A stretch of 64,000 nucleotides of DNA from Myxacorys almedinensis A (lineage in GTDB: Bacteria > Cyanobacteriota > Cyanobacteriia > Leptolyngbyales > Leptolyngbyaceae): contig NZ_WVIE01000016.1 of the NCBI RefSeq assembly GCF_010091945.1, positions 1 to 64,000 of the forward strand. The letters run 5' to 3'. The stretch's first letter is position 1. Each line of letters opens with the position of its first letter. The position numbers and the translations under genes were made by a program. Under the pieces are notes generated by a model. It saw only the letters and a list, made by a program, of their open reading frames with translations, was not told where the DNA came from and ran no database searches. Positions 45,277 through 55,967 of the stretch are shown in pieces.

Positions 45277-45305
45277 TTGCAACTTATGGATTTTTGCGTT
45301 ATCTT
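45277..45305 (+). promoter_or_regulatory. Sigma-70-type promoter of tRNA-fMet
   Basis: TTGCAA (45277-45282) and TATCTT (45300-45305) are separated by 17 bp; the tRNA starts 12 bp after the -10 box. Spacing and place fit a housekeeping promoter. Confidence 0.55.
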
Positions 45306-45316
45306 AGATAAGGCGA

Positions 45317-45393
<77 letters not shown>

Positions 45394-45407
45394 TATAAAC
45401 GATGTAG

Positions 45408-45438
45408 AAGACCCTAGTTCTAGCAACCGGGGTCTTTT
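45408..45438 (+). terminator. Intrinsic terminator of tRNA-fMet
   Basis: AAGACCC (45408-45414) pairs with GGGTCTT (45430-45436) and is followed by further T residues. It lies 15 bp after the tRNA and shows that the open frame crossing it from 45380 is not coding there. Confidence 0.75.
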
Positions 45439-45517
45439 GCATTTGGGCAAGTTGCCTGCACGAATCGCGAGACTTTGCTTTATCCTGGGAGTCAGTAGTC
45501 AGCGAAGTGTGTTGCAA

Positions 45518-47140
45518 ATGGCTGTTCAGTGGCGTCGTCCGCTTATTTACAGTGGTATGGGGTTGACCCTGCTTGCGCTAGGGTTTGATGGATTGAACCA
45601 AACCTTGGGAGACTGGCTGCCTGCGATCGTCATTGGCAGTGGGATCGCCTGGGCAGTGTTGAAGTTCCAACCCCTCGAACCGATGTCACCGAAAGCGGCT
45701 CCTCTCAGCTTGACGACGGTGAAAGCGGCGCTGACCGACACAGAGGGCGCGATCGATCAACTGGCGTTTGAGGTCAAGGATCTGAGCCACGACGGTAGCG
45801 CCCAGCAGTTGTCAAACTTGCGATCGCAGGTTAACCACGCCACAAAAGAGCTTCAGCGCGATGAACTTCGCCTCGTTGTCATGGGTGGCAAATCGGTTGG
45901 TAAAACCACGCTAGCTCAGTGGCTGAGTGGCAGTTGGGAATCACCAGTCTCGCAGAAATTGGTGATCAACGACACACCCGAATTATTTGCAGCAACAGAA
46001 GACGGAATGATTGCCGAGCGGGATGCCTGGCAGTTGGCGCGGTCGTCTGATCTGGTGCTGTTTGTGACCAATGGCGATTTGACGGCGACAGAACTGCACG
46101 CGATCGAGCGCATCACAACGGCTCAAAAGCGATTAATTCTGTTGTTAAATAAACGCGATCAGTATCGTCCTGAAGAGCAGCAGATCGTTCTGACTCAACT
46201 ACGGCAACGAGTCCAGGGAATGCTGCCGCCGCGCGATGTGATTGCGATCGCAACCAACCCGAAGGAGGTCAGAGTTCGTCAGGTGCTTGCTGATGGCATG
46301 ACCCAAGAATGGCTAGAAAAACCGAATCCGCAGATGTTGCCCCTCGTTGAACGGCTCAATCAGATCTTGATGCAAGAAGGACAGCAGTTGATTTTGTCGA
46401 GTTCGCTCAGCAATTTAAAGGAAGTCAAATTTGAAGCAAATTGTGCATTGAATCGAGTGCGCCGCGATCGCGCCATGCCGATGGTGGATCAGGCACAGTG
46501 GATTGTGGCAGGAACGGCGTTTGCCAATCCGTTCCCAGCGTTAGATTTGTTGGCAACGGCAGCGATTAACGCTCAGATGGTGATGGATCTAAGCAAACTG
46601 TATCAGCGTCAGTTCTCCCTGGAACACGCGAAAACCATTGCCACGACGATCGCGAGTTTGATGCTGAAGTTGGGTCTTGTGGAAATCTCGACGCAAGCGA
46701 TCGCAAGTATTCTCAAAACCAATGCCGTAACCTTTGTTGCGGGGGGCGTCATTCAAGGGATTAGTGGCGCTTATTTAACTCGATTGGCGGGTTTGACATT
46801 GATCGAATATTTTGAAGGGGAAGCGTCTAGCGACATTAAGCGAGCCAAGCTTCAGCGCATCTTGCAGACCATTTTTGAGCAAAATCGGCGATTGCCGTTC
46901 ATGCAACTGTTTGTGAAGCAAGCGTTGGATAAGCTCAGACCAGGGTCGTTACCGTCTCAAACGCTCACGATCGCCCCTCCCGATGGGTTGCCTGCACCGA
47001 CAGAAGCCCTGCTTCACCTAGAAGCGACCTTAGAAAGTGGTCAGCCCCTAATGATTCCCGAAAAAATTTTGGAAGACCAACTCCTGGAAGAGAGCGTCCT
47101 AGAGCAGCGCTCGATCGCGAATCAAGAAGCAATGCTGTAG
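45518..47140 (+). CDS. GTP-binding protein with DUF697-like membrane domain
   Basis: About 540 residues from ATG 45518 (MAVQWRRPLIYSGMGLTLLA). Two N-terminal hydrophobic segments, then a TrmE-Era-EngA-like GTPase domain: G1 VMGGKSVGKTTLAQWL, a G3-like VINDTPELFAAT, G4 NKRD and a weak G5. The C-terminal half resembles DUF697 (FANPFPALDLLATAAINAQM, VVMDLSKLYQ, AGGVIQGISGAYLTRLAG). Related proteins are membrane-associated and of unknown role. The frame continues upstream to 45380 inside the tRNA gene, but a terminator lies between. Confidence 0.85.
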   Translation: MAVQWRRPLIYSGMGLTLLALGFDGLNQTLGDWLPAIVIGSGIAWAVLKFQPLEPMSPKAAPLSLTTVKAALTDTEGAIDQLAFEVKDLSHDGSAQQLSNLRSQVNHATKELQRDELRLVVMGGKSVGKTTLAQWLSGSWESPVSQKLVINDTPELFAATEDGMIAERDAWQLARSSDLVLFVTNGDLTATELHAIERITTAQKRLILLLNKRDQYRPEEQQIVLTQLRQRVQGMLPPRDVIAIATNPKEVRVRQVLADGMTQEWLEKPNPQMLPLVERLNQILMQEGQQLILSSSLSNLKEVKFEANCALNRVRRDRAMPMVDQAQWIVAGTAFANPFPALDLLATAAINAQMVMDLSKLYQRQFSLEHAKTIATTIASLMLKLGLVEISTQAIASILKTNAVTFVAGGVIQGISGAYLTRLAGLTLIEYFEGEASSDIKRAKLQRILQTIFEQNRRLPFMQLFVKQALDKLRPGSLPSQTLTIAPPDGLPAPTEALLHLEATLESGQPLMIPEKILEDQLLEESVLEQRSIANQEAML

Positions 47141-47315
47141 AAGTCTGAGGAACAGGGTAGCGGTGTTATAAAAACTATAGTTATCGAATTCTTAACTACT
47201 GTAAAGAAGCTACACAATCTGTAAACTTGCTGGATGAGTTGCTTTAATCTTAGCGATCATAAAAGATGAAATCGCCCGTTCATCTATTCATTTCAAGCTT
47301 TCTACGAGAGAAAAT

Positions 47316-47528
47316 ATGATGCACGTTTCTCCTCAAATGGTTTACGACAATCTCGATAGCCTAGAGCAAGTCGATGTCGTCCGCAGTGCGTTTTATCGAG
47401 AACTCGCTCAAGCGGTGTTAGCCGATTCAAAGGTGAGCTTGCCTTGGCGCGAAGCGATCGCGGATCGGCTCAACCAGGCAAATCATCGTTTAGCCCTGCG
47501 AACGGTTAGCGGTAATGATAGTTACTGA
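47316..47528 (+). CDS. Small conserved protein of unknown function
   Basis: A 70-residue protein (MMHVSPQMVYDNLDSLEQVD ... RLALRTVSGNDSY), mostly alpha-helical, no membrane segment, no cysteine. ATG 47316 follows GAGAG at 47305-47309. Codon use and the HIP1 word at 47455 fit the surroundings, so it is likely real. I do not recognise the family. Confidence 0.55.
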   Translation: MMHVSPQMVYDNLDSLEQVDVVRSAFYRELAQAVLADSKVSLPWREAIADRLNQANHRLALRTVSGNDSY

Positions 47529-48041
47529 AAACCTCCGGACAATAATTTATAACGGTATCTGTAGCAGTTAAGTAGTGTTGCATTAAAAATTTTGTCAACG
47601 CGATTTGATTGTAAAACGAAATGCTTTTATCAAACTTTGTTAAGAGCATTTTTTCTGTCTCTGCTAATAGTTCTTGCATTGCCATCTTTAATGCCAGTGC
47701 CAGTTTGGGTAAGCGTCAAGAGTTGCTTTCACTCTAATCTTTTGGTTGCAGAAGCGGGAGTGTTGAACTCCTATCCTCAGTAGAGCTAGAGCGTGAAACT
47801 TAGGACGTAAAGCTTAGAGCGTAAAACTCTGATGTTGTGGTAATTTCATTGCTTACCTCTTAGAGAGCGACCACCCTTGATGCCCCTGAGATATGACAAT
47901 TTCCTTAAGACTTCAGGTTTAAGAGGCGTTCTTATTAGAAAATGGCTTGACTAGCCGGAACGACTCGCATCCTACCCTCTAGACGACTTCTCCTCTGCAC
48001 CGCTTACCACGTTTAGACCACCTTTTTGCCAGCAACACATA
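47529..48041. other. Intergenic region upstream of gltB
   Basis: About 510 bp. A weak 63-codon frame at 47592-47783 (TTG start, one hydrophobic segment) is not supported. A threefold 14-bp repeat lies at 47787-47828. A GTA-N8-TAC site as used by NtcA was looked for near gltB and not found. Confidence 0.5.
47787..47828 (+). repeat. Three imperfect 14-bp tandem repeats upstream of gltB
   Basis: TAGAGCGTGAAACT, TAGGACGTAAAGCT and TAGAGCGTAAAACT follow one another at 47787-47800, 47801-47814 and 47815-47828, about 215 bp before the gltB start. Possibly regulatory, possibly only a slippage product. Confidence 0.85.
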
Positions 48042-51000
48042 ATGAATAGAAACGGATTACCGCCGAAACAGGGGCTATACGATCCACAGTTTGAGCATGA
48101 TGCGTGCGGTGTTGGGTTCATCGTGCACCGATCGGGGAAGAAATCTCACTCGATCGTCGAGCAAGCACTCACCATTCTCCTGAATATCGATCACCGGGGC
48201 GCGTGCGGGGCTGAGACAAATACGGGCGATGGAGCGGGCATTTTGATGCAAGTGCCCCACCGATTTTTCAAAAAAGTTTCGGCAGCAGACAATATTGCTT
48301 TGCCAGAGCCTGGGCAGTATGGCGTCGGGATGATCTATGCGTCTCCTGATCCGATCGAGCGTGCAGAAAGCCGACGGGTGTTTGAAGCGATCGCAGCAGA
48401 AGAGGGTCAGCAGGTTTTGGGCTGGCGGGATGTGCCAACCGATCACTCGATGCTGGGAAACACGGCAAAGTCGAGTGAGCCATTTATGGAGCAGGTGTTT
48501 ATTGGGCGCTCGCCGGATCTCGCCGACGATTTGGCGTTTGAGCGCAAACTGTATGTGATGCGGAAGCGATCGCACCGCGCGATCCGAGAGCCGCAGCTTG
48601 ATCCCTACTGGTATTTGTCGAGTCTGTCGTGCCGCACCATTGTTTACAAAGGCATGCTGATGCCCGTGCAGGTGGGGCAGTACTATCGTGATCTGAGCGA
48701 TCCCGACCTAGAGAGCGCCTTGGCGCTGGTGCATTCGCGCTTTAGTACCAACACGTTTCCAAGCTGGGAGCGATCGCACCCCTACCGCTACATTGCCCAC
48801 AATGGCGAAATCAATACGATGCGCGGCAACATCAACTGGATGCACGCTCGGCAGTCGCTGTTTCAATCTGATGGGTTTGGCGATGACATTGAGAAAATTC
48901 AGCCTGTGATTAACATTGATGGCAGCGACTCGACCATCTTCGACAACGCGCTAGAACTGCTGGTTTTGGCAGGGCGATCGCTGCCCCACGCCATGATGAT
49001 GATGGTGCCAGAGCCATGGACGGCGCACGAATCGATGAGCGACGAGAAAAAGGCGTTTTACGAATATCATTCTTGCCTAATGGAGCCGTGGGATGGCCCG
49101 GCCTCGATCGCGTTTACCGACGGCAGCCAGATGGGAGCCATTCTCGATCGCAATGGTCTGCGCCCGTCGCGCTACTACGTCACAAAAGACGATCTAGTAA
49201 TTATGGCATCGGAGGCAGGCGTGCTGCCCATTGAGCCAGAACGGATCGAGTCAAAGGGTCGGTTGCAGCCTGGGCGGATGTTTCTGGTGGATACGGTGCA
49301 AGGGCGGATCATTGCCGACGACGAGATTAAAGCGCAAATCGCAACAGAAAAGCCCTATCGCGAGTGGATCGACCAACACATGGTCGAACTGGCACAGTTG
49401 CAAGATGCCCCAGAGGCGCAGCCGCTTGATTTGCTCCCGGTGATTCAGCGTCAAACGGCGTTTGGATATACGTTCGAGGATTTGCGAATTTTGCTCACTC
49501 CGATGGCGCGCGATGGTGTCGAGGCAGTCGGTTCGATGGGGGCAGATACGCCGCTTGCAGTGCTCTCCGATCGTCCGAAACTGCTGTATGACTATTTTCA
49601 ACAATTGTTTGCTCAAGTCACCAATCCGCCGATTGATTCAATTCGAGAAGAGATTATCACCTCTGCCGAAACGACGATTGGGTCGGAGCGCAACTTACTC
49701 AAGCCAGAACCCGAAAGTTGCCATCTCATTGAGTTGAAGACGCCGATTCTCAGCAATGCAGAATTCGCGAAGCTTCAGTCGGTGTCGGAACGGGGGTTTA
49801 CGTCGGTCACACTGCCGATTCTGTTTGATCCTACTGAGGGAGTGACGGGGCTGGAACGCGCGATCGCAGATCTCTGCAACCAGGCAGATCAGGCGATCGC
49901 AAGCGGCACAACTATTTTGATTCTCAGCGATCGCACCTTGAGCCGCGATCGCGCACCGATTCCCGCCCTACTGGCGGTTTCGGGTCTGCATCATCACCTG
50001 ATCCGTGAAGGCACCCGAACCCGAGTTGGGCTGGTGCTCGAATCGGGTGAACCCCGCGAGGTGCATCATTTTGCGACGCTGATTGGCTATGGTTGTGGGG
50101 CAATTCATCCGTACCTGGCATTTGAAACGATCGACGACATGATTCGTCAAAAACTGCTGGTTGATGTGGAATCTAAAACAGCGTGCAAAAACTACGTTAA
50201 AGCGGTCACCAAAGGTGTCATTAAGGTAGCATCAAAGATTGGAATTTCTACACTGCAAAGTTATCGCGGCGCACAAATTTTTGAAGCCATTGGGTTAAAT
50301 CGTTCGGTGGTTGATCGATACTTTAGCCGCACTGCCTCCCGAATTGAGGGAGTTGATCTGGCGGGGATTGCCGAAGAAGTAATATTGCGGCATCGGCGCG
50401 CCTTTCCCGATCGCGACGTCAATGGTCAGACGCTGGATGTGGGCGGCGAGTATCAATGGCGCAAAGAAGGGGAAGCTCACCTCTTTAGTCCGGAAACCAT
50501 TCACACGCTGCAACAGGCGGTTCGTTCTAACAGCTACGACTTGTACAAAAAATATGCCGCCTTGGTAAACGAGCAAAACCACAAGCATTTTACGCTGCGG
50601 GGATTGCTAGAGTTCAAAGCTCGCAAATCGGTTCCGATCGAGGATGTTGAGTCGGTTGAGGCGATCATGAAACGCTTTAAAACCGGGGCGATGAGCTACG
50701 GTTCGATCTCGAAGGAAGCCCACGAAGCTTTAGCGATCGCCATGAACCGAGTCGGCGGTAAATCTAACACGGGCGAAGGCGGCGAAGATCCTGATCGCTA
50801 CACCTGGACAAACGATCGCGGCGACTCGAAAAATAGCGCCATTAAACAAGTCGCCTCCGGTCGCTTTGGCGTGACTAGCTTGTATCTGTCTCAGGCGCGA
50901 GAAATTCAGATCAAAATGGCACAAGGCGCAAAGCCTGGAGAAGGTGGACAACTTCCCGGTAAGAAGGTCTATCCGTGGATTGCCAAGGTGCGCCATTCAA

Positions 51001-52631
51001 CGCCGGGTGTCGGGCTGATTTCGCCGCCGCCCCATCACGATATCTACTCGATCGAAGACCTGGCGGAGTTGATCCACGACCTGAAAAACGCGAATCGAGA
51101 AGCGCGAATTAGCGTCAAGCTGGTGTCTGAAGTGGGGGTGGGCACGATCGCGGCTGGGGTTTCAAAAGCTCATGCCGATGTGGTGCTGGTTTCTGGGTTT
51201 GATGGCGGCACTGGCGCATCTCCGCAAACCTCGATCAAGCACGCCGGGTTGCCGTGGGAGTTAGGTCTTGCTGAAACTCATCAGACCTTGGTGCTCAACA
51301 ACTTGCGATCGCGGATCGTGGTTGAAACCGACGGGCAGATGAAAACCGCCCGTGACGTAGTGATCGCTGCCCTCCTCGGCGCAGAAGAATTTGGCTTTGC
51401 CACCGCACCGCTCGTCACCTTGGGCTGCATCATGATGCGCGTGTGTCACCTCAATACTTGTCCGGCAGGGGTGGCAACGCAAGATCCTCAACTGCGGAAA
51501 AATTTCACTGGCGACCCCGCACACACGGAAAACTTCATGAGATTTATCGCCCAAGAAGTGCGCGAACTGATGGCAACGCTTGGGTTTCGCACTTTGAATG
51601 AGATGGTTGGGCGCACAGACGTGTTGGAGGCAAAAGCCGCGATCGCCCATTGGAAAGCCAAAGGTCTTGATCTGTCAAACGTTCTCTACCAACCCACTGT
51701 CGAAGGGGAAGTGGGGCGCTACTGCCAGATCGCCCAAGATCACGGGTTAGAAAAATCCCTTGACCTAACCGTGTTGCTCGATTTGTGCAAACCTGCGATC
51801 GAGCAGGGCAACGCTGTAAAAGCCACCCTGCCGATCAGAAATGTCAATCGCGCCGTAGGCACCATTCTCGGCAACGAAATTACCAAACGCCACTGGGATG
51901 GATTGCCAGAAGACACAGTACATCTGCATTTTCAGGGGAGTGCAGGGCAAAGTTTTGGGGCATTTGTGCCGGGCGGTGTCACCCTCGAACTTGAAGGCGA
52001 TGCCAACGACTATTTCGGCAAAGGATTGAGCGGCGGCAAGATTCTGCTATATCCCCCTAAACAGTCAACGTTTGTGGCCTCAGAAAACATTATCGTTGGC
52101 AATGTGGCTCTCTATGGCGCAACGTCGGGTGAAGTGTACATTTCTGGCATGGCAGGTGAGCGATTCTGCGTTCGCAATTCTGGTGTGAATGCGGTTGTTG
52201 AAGCCGTTGGCGATCATGGGTGCGAATACATGACGGGGGGCAAAGTCGTTGTGTTGGGCGAAACGGGGCGCAACTTTGCCGCAGGCATGAGCGGCGGATG
52301 TGCCTACATTCTTGATGAAACAGGCGATTTTGCGACGCGGTGCAATCCTCAAATGGTTGGACTCGAACGCCTCGAAGATGCAGAAGATATCGCAACGCTG
52401 CACGAGATGATTCAAAATCATGCCAAGTACACGCAAAGTCAGAAGGCTAGCCATGTTCTAGCGAATTGGGAGGTGATGCTGCCAAAATTCGTCAAGGTGA
52501 TGCCCAGAGACTACAAGCGGGTGCTAGAAGCCTTGCAGACTGCCTTAGCCGATGGCTTGAGTGGGGATGAAGCGCTGAGTGCTGCCTTTGAAGCGAATGT
52601 TCGCGATGTTGCCCGCATTGGGGGCAGCTAA
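48042..52631 (+). CDS. gltB: Glutamate synthase large subunit (NAD(P)H-GOGAT type)
   Basis: Protein of 1529 residues. A propeptide of 21 residues precedes Cys22 ([18 protein letters not shown]), the glutaminase nucleophile of the class-II amidotransferase domain (to about 430). A central domain follows, then the FMN-binding synthase domain ([58 protein letters not shown]) with the 3Fe-4S cluster cysteines in [16 protein letters not shown], and the GXGXG beta-helix domain at the end. It makes two glutamates from glutamine and 2-oxoglutarate. gltD lies 234 bp downstream, so this is the pyridine-nucleotide-dependent enzyme rather than the ferredoxin form. Confidence 0.96.
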   Translation: MNRNGLPPKQGLYDPQFEHDACGVGFIVHRSGKKSHSIVEQALTILLNIDHRGACGAETNTGDGAGILMQVPHRFFKKVSAADNIALPEPGQYGVGMIYASPDPIERAESRRVFEAIAAEEGQQVLGWRDVPTDHSMLGNTAKSSEPFMEQVFIGRSPDLADDLAFERKLYVMRKRSHRAIREPQLDPYWYLSSLSCRTIVYKGMLMPVQVGQYYRDLSDPDLESALALVHSRFSTNTFPSWERSHPYRYIAHNGEINTMRGNINWMHARQSLFQSDGFGDDIEKIQPVINIDGSDSTIFDNALELLVLAGRSLPHAMMMMVPEPWTAHESMSDEKKAFYEYHSCLMEPWDGPASIAFTDGSQMGAILDRNGLRPSRYYVTKDDLVIMASEAGVLPIEPERIESKGRLQPGRMFLVDTVQGRIIADDEIKAQIATEKPYREWIDQHMVELAQLQDAPEAQPLDLLPVIQRQTAFGYTFEDLRILLTPMARDGVEAVGSMGADTPLAVLSDRPKLLYDYFQQLFAQVTNPPIDSIREEIITSAETTIGSERNLLKPEPESCHLIELKTPILSNAEFAKLQSVSERGFTSVTLPILFDPTEGVTGLERAIADLCNQADQAIASGTTILILSDRTLSRDRAPIPALLAVSGLHHHLIREGTRTRVGLVLESGEPREVHHFATLIGYGCGAIHPYLAFETIDDMIRQKLLVDVESKTACKNYVKAVTKGVIKVASKIGISTLQSYRGAQIFEAIGLNRSVVDRYFSRTASRIEGVDLAGIAEEVILRHRRAFPDRDVNGQTLDVGGEYQWRKEGEAHLFSPETIHTLQQAVRSNSYDLYKKYAALVNEQNHKHFTLRGLLEFKARKSVPIEDVESVEAIMKRFKTGAMSYGSISKEAHEALAIAMNRVGGKSNTGEGGEDPDRYTWTNDRGDSKNSAIKQVASGRFGVTSLYLSQAREIQIKMAQGAKPGEGGQLPGKKVYPWIAKVRHSTPGVGLISPPPHHDIYSIEDLAELIHDLKNANREARISVKLVSEVGVGTIAAGVSKAHADVVLVSGFDGGTGASPQTSIKHAGLPWELGLAETHQTLVLNNLRSRIVVETDGQMKTARDVVIAALLGAEEFGFATAPLVTLGCIMMRVCHLNTCPAGVATQDPQLRKNFTGDPAHTENFMRFIAQEVRELMATLGFRTLNEMVGRTDVLEAKAAIAHWKAKGLDLSNVLYQPTVEGEVGRYCQIAQDHGLEKSLDLTVLLDLCKPAIEQGNAVKATLPIRNVNRAVGTILGNEITKRHWDGLPEDTVHLHFQGSAGQSFGAFVPGGVTLELEGDANDYFGKGLSGGKILLYPPKQSTFVASENIIVGNVALYGATSGEVYISGMAGERFCVRNSGVNAVVEAVGDHGCEYMTGGKVVVLGETGRNFAAGMSGGCAYILDETGDFATRCNPQMVGLERLEDAEDIATLHEMIQNHAKYTQSQKASHVLANWEVMLPKFVKVMPRDYKRVLEALQTALADGLSGDEALSAAFEANVRDVARIGGS

Positions 52632-52865
52632 AAATTGGGCAGATCGGGCGTGTGTCTGGTTCCTCGTCTTCTGCTGGTCTTGATCAACCTCATTTTGTAC
52701 GTTGGAAGAATCTGAGAAAACAGCCAATTCACCTCTTGTTCTCTCTGCCGCCAAAGAGGGCTGGGGCGGTTTAGCGGGTCGGCTGCAAGATGCGATTCGC
52801 TCCTCAATCTGCTTTTATTCCTCATCTTCACCGTGACCACATCTTTCTATTTTTGACATCAAACC

Positions 52866-54350
52866 ATGGGAAAACCAACTGGCTTTATCGAATATATCCG
52901 CGAGTTGCCCTCCGAACAGCCACCTCGCGATCGCGTCCGCCATTGGGACGAATTTCATTTGCCGATGCCGGAAGAGAACCTCCGCAACCAAGGTGCACGC
53001 TGTATGGACTGCGGCACCCCGTTTTGCCACACGGGAACTGTAATTAGCGGCATGGCAAGCGGCTGCCCGATCAACAATCTTATTCCCGAATGGAATGATC
53101 TGGTCTATCGTGGACTCTGGCGCGAAGCCCTCGATCGCTTGCACAAAACCAATAATTTTCCAGAATTTACGGGTCGCGTGTGTCCTGCGCCGTGCGAAGG
53201 GTCGTGTGTGCTGGGCATCAACAATCCGCCCGTCACGATCAAAAATATTGAACATGCGATCGTGGATAAAGGCTGGGAGGAAGGCTGGATCGTAGCTGAA
53301 CCGCCGACCCAGCGCACCGGGAAAAAAGTAGCTGTGATTGGGTCTGGGCCGGCAGGGTTGGCGGCTGCCGCTCAACTGAACAAAGCGGGGCATGGGGTCA
53401 CGGTTTACGAACGCGCTGATCGGCCAGGTGGGTTGCTGATGTACGGCATTCCCAACATGAAGCTCGATAAGGAAGACGCTGTTCTGCGCCGCATCAACCT
53501 CCTGAAAGCCGAAGGCATCACATTTGTTTGCAACACCGAAGTTGGCAAAGATTTACCTGCCGAGAACCTGCTGAGCGATTTCGATTCTGTCGTGCTGGCG
53601 ATCGGCGCAACCAAACCCCGCGATCTGCCGATCGAAGGGCGACATTTAACGGGAATTCATTTCGCCATGGATTTTCTGACCGCTAACACCCAAGCTGTGT
53701 TGAACAAAAGCACAAACGAGAATTTTATCTCTGCTGAGGGTAAAGATGTCGTGATCATTGGCGGCGGTGATACAGGAACTGACTGCGTGGGCACATCAAT
53801 GCGTCATGGCTGCCAGAGCTTGGTTCAACTCGAAATTTTGCCGAAGCCGCCGTCCGAGCGATCGCTAGACAACCCCTGGCCCGAATGGCCCAAAGTCTAC
53901 CGCATGGACTATGGGCAAGAAGAAGCCGCCGCCACCTTTGGCGATGACCCACGCGGCTACCTCACCACAGCAACAAAGTTTGAAGGGGATGAACATGGGC
54001 AGGTGAAAGCCGTTCACACCGTGCAAGTGAAGTGGGGCAAAAACGACAAAGGGCAATTTATTCCACAACAAATTCCGGGAACAGAACAAGTATTGCCCGC
54101 CCAACTGGTGTTGCTGGCGATGGGATTTTTAGGCCCAGAGCAACCGTTGGCAGACGCGTTGGGTCTCGATCGCGACCCCCGTAGCAACATCAAAGCCGAG
54201 CACGAAAACTACACGACCTGCATTCCGGGCGTGTTTGCAGCAGGAGATTGTCGGCGGGGGCAAAGCCTTGTGGTGTGGGCAATTAATGAAGGTCGCGGGG
54301 TGGCGCGAGAGTGCGATCGCTATCTCATGGGCAGCACGCATTTACCATAA
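52866..54350 (+). CDS. gltD: Glutamate synthase small subunit
   Basis: Protein of 494 residues. The N-terminal part carries the cysteines for two 4Fe-4S clusters ([48 protein letters not shown]). Two dinucleotide-binding folds follow: [20 protein letters not shown] for FAD and [20 protein letters not shown] for NAD(P)H, and the FAD-closing motif [20 protein letters not shown]. It supplies electrons to GltB. Convergent with a ferredoxin gene 32 bp downstream. Confidence 0.96.
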   Translation: MGKPTGFIEYIRELPSEQPPRDRVRHWDEFHLPMPEENLRNQGARCMDCGTPFCHTGTVISGMASGCPINNLIPEWNDLVYRGLWREALDRLHKTNNFPEFTGRVCPAPCEGSCVLGINNPPVTIKNIEHAIVDKGWEEGWIVAEPPTQRTGKKVAVIGSGPAGLAAAAQLNKAGHGVTVYERADRPGGLLMYGIPNMKLDKEDAVLRRINLLKAEGITFVCNTEVGKDLPAENLLSDFDSVVLAIGATKPRDLPIEGRHLTGIHFAMDFLTANTQAVLNKSTNENFISAEGKDVVIIGGGDTGTDCVGTSMRHGCQSLVQLEILPKPPSERSLDNPWPEWPKVYRMDYGQEEAAATFGDDPRGYLTTATKFEGDEHGQVKAVHTVQVKWGKNDKGQFIPQQIPGTEQVLPAQLVLLAMGFLGPEQPLADALGLDRDPRSNIKAEHENYTTCIPGVFAAGDCRRGQSLVVWAINEGRGVARECDRYLMGSTHLP

Positions 54351-54355
54351 GACCG

Positions 54356-54393
54356 CTTGCCCTCTCCCCAAACCTCTCTCCCTAGAGGGCAAG
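54356..54393. terminator. Bidirectional stem-loop between gltD and ferredoxin gene
   Basis: CTTGCCCTCT (54356-54365) pairs perfectly with AGAGGGCAAG (54384-54393). The stem overlaps the last codons of the ferredoxin gene. No clear T-run, but the place between convergent genes suits termination for both. Confidence 0.5.
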
Positions 54394-54744
54394 TTCCTCA
54401 TCATCAGACGCCAGATTACCCGCATTTTTATAGTAAAGCGACGATTGATACAGCACCTGCTCTTGATGGGTCAGCAGCGTGCAATCAGAACGCGGATAGG
54501 CAACGCAGGTCACAACGTAGCCCGCTTCTAGCTCCTGAGGACGTAAAAATGACTGCTCAGACTGATCAACTTCTCCCTCAACCAGCTTTGCAGCACACAC
54601 CGAACAGGCTCCCTGCTGGCATCCCGACGGCAACCGAATCCCGATCGCATCTGCCATATCGAGAATGTATTCATCATCGGGGACGGCAATTGTCTGATCC
54701 AACCCTAAGTCAGGATTAATAAATCGAACTTGATAAACTGCCAT
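54382..54744 (-). CDS. [2Fe-2S] ferredoxin with C-terminal extension
   Basis: Protein of 120 residues with a plant-type ferredoxin core: [12 protein letters not shown] supplies C-x4-C-x2-C and CVAYPRSDC the fourth ligand. A tail of about 25 residues ([20 protein letters not shown]) extends beyond the usual end, and the start of the core ([20 protein letters not shown]) differs from PetF. It is therefore an accessory ferredoxin, perhaps of the FdC type, with a different redox partner. Its place beside gltBD may mean a link to nitrogen assimilation, but the two are on opposite strands. Confidence 0.88.
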   Translation of the reverse strand: MAVYQVRFINPDLGLDQTIAVPDDEYILDMADAIGIRLPSGCQQGACSVCAAKLVEGEVDQSEQSFLRPQELEAGYVVTCVAYPRSDCTLLTHQEQVLYQSSLYYKNAGNLASDDEELAL

Positions 54745-55053
54745 AGTTCTACAGCCATTGTTCTACAACGCCTTGATTCCTTACTTTTAAGATTACCGAA
54801 GGTTTGCAAGTTCTTTGAAACTGCGCCTTACACAGAGCACTCTGCTTTTGAATCTAAAGCAAACTTGTAGCGAGTTTACTTTAGCATGTGATAGAACTAA
54901 AGCAGATGAGCTACATCCTTCTAAAGATCACTTCAACGTAACTGAACTTTAAAGATTAAAAACTCTATTTAATCCGAGAAAATTATTAGACCCTAACATC
55001 ATGCTTGATGGATTGCTCATTGATATTAACCCTATGAAAATTGCCGTTATCTA
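54745..55053. other. Divergent region between ferredoxin and Fur-family genes
   Basis: About 310 bp, AT-rich near 54950-55050. It should contain promoters of both divergent genes. I looked for a PerR box (TTATAAT-N-ATTATAA) and found no convincing match. Confidence 0.45.
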
Positions 55054-55491
55054 ATGAATACTCAGACCCAAGACCTTAAGCCCATTCGTTCCCTCGAAGA
55101 TGCCCTAGAACGCTGTCAAAACTTGGGAATGCGCCTGAGCCGCCAACGAAAGTTTATCCTTGAATTGCTGTGGCAAGATCAAGAGCATCTTTCGGCACGA
55201 GAGATTTATGATCGCTTAAATCGGCAAGGCAAGGATATTGGTCACACGTCGGTTTATCAAAACCTAGAAGCGCTGTCTGAGCAGGGAATCATTGAATGTA
55301 TTGAGCGATCCGATGGGCGGCTATACGGCAACGTCAGCGATGCCCATAGCCACGTCAACTGCCTTGACACGCAGCAAATTCTTGACATCCACATTGAGCT
55401 ACCCGAAGAATTGATCCGCCACGTTGAAGCGCAGACTGGCGTGCGAATTACGGAATATCACATTGATTTCTTCGGCTATCGCAATGCCTAG
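55054..55491 (+). CDS. furC: Fur-family peroxide regulator, FurC/PerR type
   Basis: Protein of 145 residues: winged helix (MRLSRQRKFILELLWQDQEH, LSAREIYDRLNRQGKDIGHT, SVYQNLEALSEQGIIECIER), then the dimerisation domain with DGRLYGNVSDAHSHVNC and RITEYHIDFFGYRNA. The sequence closely follows cyanobacterial FurC/PerR (Anabaena FurC begins with the same KPIRSLEDALERCQ motif). It lacks the paired CxxC zinc motifs of Fur. Such proteins sense peroxide through metal-catalysed histidine oxidation and repress antioxidant genes. Confidence 0.9.
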   Translation: MNTQTQDLKPIRSLEDALERCQNLGMRLSRQRKFILELLWQDQEHLSAREIYDRLNRQGKDIGHTSVYQNLEALSEQGIIECIERSDGRLYGNVSDAHSHVNCLDTQQILDIHIELPEELIRHVEAQTGVRITEYHIDFFGYRNA

Positions 55492-55967
55492 AGCAGGTCG
55501 CTTTTGGTCAATCGCGCCTCACAAGTGACCAACGTTGTAGATTCGCCATTGGGTAAAACACCTAAATTTCTAAATGGCTAAATAATAAACCCTGCGTTTT
55601 TTGAAGTCTAAAGAAAGGACAGTTTGCCGGTGCAATTTGGACGATCGTGCTTTTCTGATAACGGTTAGTCTGAAAATGACTTTTTTAGCGATCGCTGCCC
55701 CAGTTTCAAGAATTCATGGTTCAATAGCGTCAAGCCCCCAGTACCTTGATAGGTTAGACGTTTACTCACTTGCTTGTCTCAATCCTTGATCTAGGCTCGT
55801 CCCCCGTCAGATTTCCCGGAATTTCGTGTTCTAACTGAGGATAATGAGGAATCGGCAAGCCAAGGTCGAGCTTGCCATCAGCGATCAAGACACCTGCAAC
55901 GTCGCTGACCGTTAACCGTATTTTTTATCTGTGTGGTAGTCCCGCCTCGTAATGTTCGCAGTGATTC
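55492..55967. other. Intergenic region with a possible gene remnant
   Basis: About 475 bp. Apart from the minus-strand fragment at 55766-55924, nothing clear is seen. HIP1-type words are few. Confidence 0.5.
55766..55924 (-). pseudogene. Possible gene remnant without start codon
   Basis: A minus-strand frame open from 55924 to a TGA at 55768-55766 reads KIRLTVSDVAGVLIADGKLD then LGLPIPHYPQLEHEIPGNLT and GDEPRSRIETSK. The composition is protein-like, but there is no ATG and a TAA stands just upstream. I do not recognise it. It may be the end of a former gene. Confidence 0.3.

Noticed and set aside
47592-47783. 63-codon frame with a hydrophobic stretch upstream of gltB
   Set aside because: TTG start without ribosome site and no recognisable similarity; chance frame more likely.
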